From Marinoscillum sp964351625 (lineage in GTDB: Bacteria; Bacteroidota; Bacteroidia; Cytophagales; Cyclobacteriaceae): 64,000 nt of DNA. The position numbers and the translations under genes were made by a program. This document shows, piece after piece, positions 62,880 to 64,000 of the stretch; positions within the stretch are counted from its first letter, which is position 1; each line of letters starts with the position of its first letter. The stretch spans positions 306,339 through 370,338 of the forward strand of contig CAYGOV010000002.1 in NCBI GenBank assembly GCA_964351625.1, in the 5' to 3' direction. The notes under the pieces were generated by a model that saw only the letters and a program-made list of their open reading frames with translations, searched no databases and was not told the origin of the DNA.

Positions 62880-64000
62880 TTACTCTTTGATGATACGCTC
62901 TGTATGCGTTTGGTTGTTGTAATTGACTTTGAGAAAGTAGATGCCAGGTCTTAGCAGATTGAAAAAGAGGGTAAACTGTTGACTCAAAGATTCGTGGTTC
63001 GAAGCATTGATCAGTTTACCATTGAGATCGTATAAGAAAATCTGCAGTGGACCACTAAGGGCTTCATCAAATCGCAAAGTCACCTGATCTGTGAAAGGAT
63101 TAGGGAAGATGTTCCATTTTGAAAGTTTAGGTGTGTTCTCCAGCATGATCACTTCAGAGTAAGTCTCCATGCCATCATAATCCACTTGTAGCAATCGATA
63201 ATAATTGATACCAATTGCTGGATTCATATCTCTGAATTGGTAGTCGATTGCTTCTTGGCTGTCTCCTGCACCCTGCACTTTCCCAATAGCTTCGAATGCT
63301 AGCTCAGCATCAGCGCGTTGGATTTCAAAGTAATCATTGTATTGCTCAGTTACTGTTTGCCAAAGTAGTGCATTGTAGTCAGCCATTTTCTTACCTGAGA
63401 AATAAGTAAGTGTGACAGGAAGCGGAGAATCGCCACTTCCGCCACCTATTTGACTGAAAGAAGTTACCCCTGATGCACTTGCCTGATAAGGATCACCGCC
63501 AGTTGCAGCAATATTGCTAGCGATCACTTCCCAAAATCCTCTGCTGCCATTTTTAGAAATGAACATATTGTCTTTGTCAAAACCAGCATCTTTATCAACT
63601 AAATTCCATTGAATAGTAATCGTAGTATTGAATCCGGATCCCAAAGCATTCACATCCCATGTTTTATTAATTTCTTTGGTGCTAATAGTATGGGCATCTC
63701 CGTAGGTACCGCTGGAGTAAGTCCCGTCAAAAACACGCACACCAAAGCTCGAGTTACTTCCCAAGTTGAGCATAGCGAAGGGTGTATATGAGCCATTGCT
63801 ACCAATAGGGAATATTATTTGTCCTGCACCATTGGCTACTTCACGGATAAGGCTTCCTCCAGCGGTGTTGATATTTTTAGTGATGAAATAACTACCATTA
63901 CTACTGCCTGAAAGTGTACCACCTGAACTGATGGTAAGATCATAATCTCCAAGCGTAATATTACCAGTGGTCATAGTCAATGTGCCCGTGACTGTGGTAT
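62880..64000 (-). CDS. Type IX secretion cargo protein, C-terminal part (cut by window edge)
   Basis: The reading frame is open to the right edge, so the true N-terminus is outside; the first visible in-frame start-like codon, TTG at 63980, is not a convincing start. About 370 residues are visible. The upstream part is beta-rich with Gly/Ser/Asn/Thr repeats (LGDYDLTISSGGTLSG, then SNGSYFITKNINTAGGSLIR), like autotransporter or adhesin segments. The C-terminal part has a type A sorting domain with KWNIFPNPFTDQVTLRF, IFLYDLNGKLI and LRPGIYFLKVNYNNQT. It is therefore predicted to be exported by the type IX system to the surface or medium. Confidence 0.85.
   Translation of the reverse strand, partial: TTVTGTLTMTTGNITLGDYDLTISSGGTLSGSSNGSYFITKNINTAGGSLIREVANGAGQIIFPIGSNGSYTPFAMLNLGSNSSFGVRVFDGTYSSGTYGDAHTISTKEINKTWDVNALGSGFNTTITIQWNLVDKDAGFDKDNMFISKNGSRGFWEVIASNIAATGGDPYQASASGVTSFSQIGGGSGDSPLPVTLTYFSGKKMADYNALLWQTVTEQYNDYFEIQRADAELAFEAIGKVQGAGDSQEAIDYQFRDMNPAIGINYYRLLQVDYDGMETYSEVIMLENTPKLSKWNIFPNPFTDQVTLRFDEALSGPLQIFLYDLNGKLINASNHESLSQQFTLFFNLLRPGIYFLKVNYNNQTHTERIIKE

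Noticed and set aside
1..64000. CRISPR arrays, tRNA or rRNA genes, insertion sequences, prophage
   Set aside because: No regularly spaced repeats, cloverleaf-like conserved T-loop sequences, transposase or phage proteins were found. Short tRNA genes could be missed by eye, so this is not a formal exclusion.

Overview
The window looks like a chromosome segment from a marine or soil Bacteroidota, most likely order Cytophagales. This is inferred from several signs. Two secreted proteins end in type A C-terminal sorting domains of the type IX secretion system. The acpP-fabF-rnc cluster sits next to an IPExxxVDY-family gene and pyruvate kinase. Shine-Dalgarno sequences are rare, and promoter candidates resemble the Bacteroidota TTTG / TAnnTTTG type. 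No rRNA, tRNA, CRISPR array, insertion sequence, prophage or plasmid gene was found. Most of the window is ordinary, densely packed chromosome.

Layout. 0-7.7 kb: the 5' end of a tryptophan 2,3-dioxygenase gene diverges from glutaryl-CoA dehydrogenase (aromatic/lysine catabolism). Next come two overlapping genes for secreted amidohydrolase-like proteins and an orphan six-helix sensor kinase. 7.7-14.2 kb: a nitroreductase-pirin operon behind a striking 35-base palindrome, then an envelope group (degenerate helix-hairpin-helix protein, PorV/PorQ-like barrel, MORN-repeat protein with an apparent frameshift, Omp85 protein). 14.2-21.5 kb: yidD, peroxiredoxin, the acpP-fabF-rnc-nadE operon and pyk. 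21.5-29.7 kb: a tight six-gene reverse-strand operon running hybrid kinase, response regulator, 91-residue unknown, metallo-beta-lactamase-fold hydrolase, RqcH/NFACT homologue and secreted M1 peptidase. 29.8-31.7 kb: miaA and pfkA, converging.

31.8-45.7 kb is the accessory part: a surface-glycan locus with a sugar aminotransferase, a YfhO-type membrane protein, four glycosyltransferases, four methyltransferases (FkbM, TylF and two class I types), a UDP-GlcNAc 2-epimerase and a Wzx-like flippase. Its strand changes three times. No obvious polymerase, initiating transferase or export (Wza/Wzc) gene is inside it, so it is a patchwork or only part of the pathway.

45.7-64 kb returns to housekeeping and metabolism: a TauE-like permease, folK, sppA, bioB, an EamA transporter, a coiled-coil lipoprotein, a methyltransferase, a SulP transporter, phenylalanine hydroxylase and hisH-hisA-hisF-hisIE. 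After these come a disulfide-reductase-like flavoprotein without its redox cysteines, a reverse-strand operon of class III aminotransferase, purine nucleoside phosphorylase and iodotyrosine-deiodinase-like flavoprotein, and the 3' part of a type IX cargo gene cut by the window edge.

I did not find a clear new defence or mobile system. The best leads are the cysteine-free flavoprotein, the deiodinase homologue with its substrate triad intact, the amidohydrolase pair with degenerate partner modules, the HhH/barrel envelope pair, the signalling-to-RqcH operon and the large palindrome.
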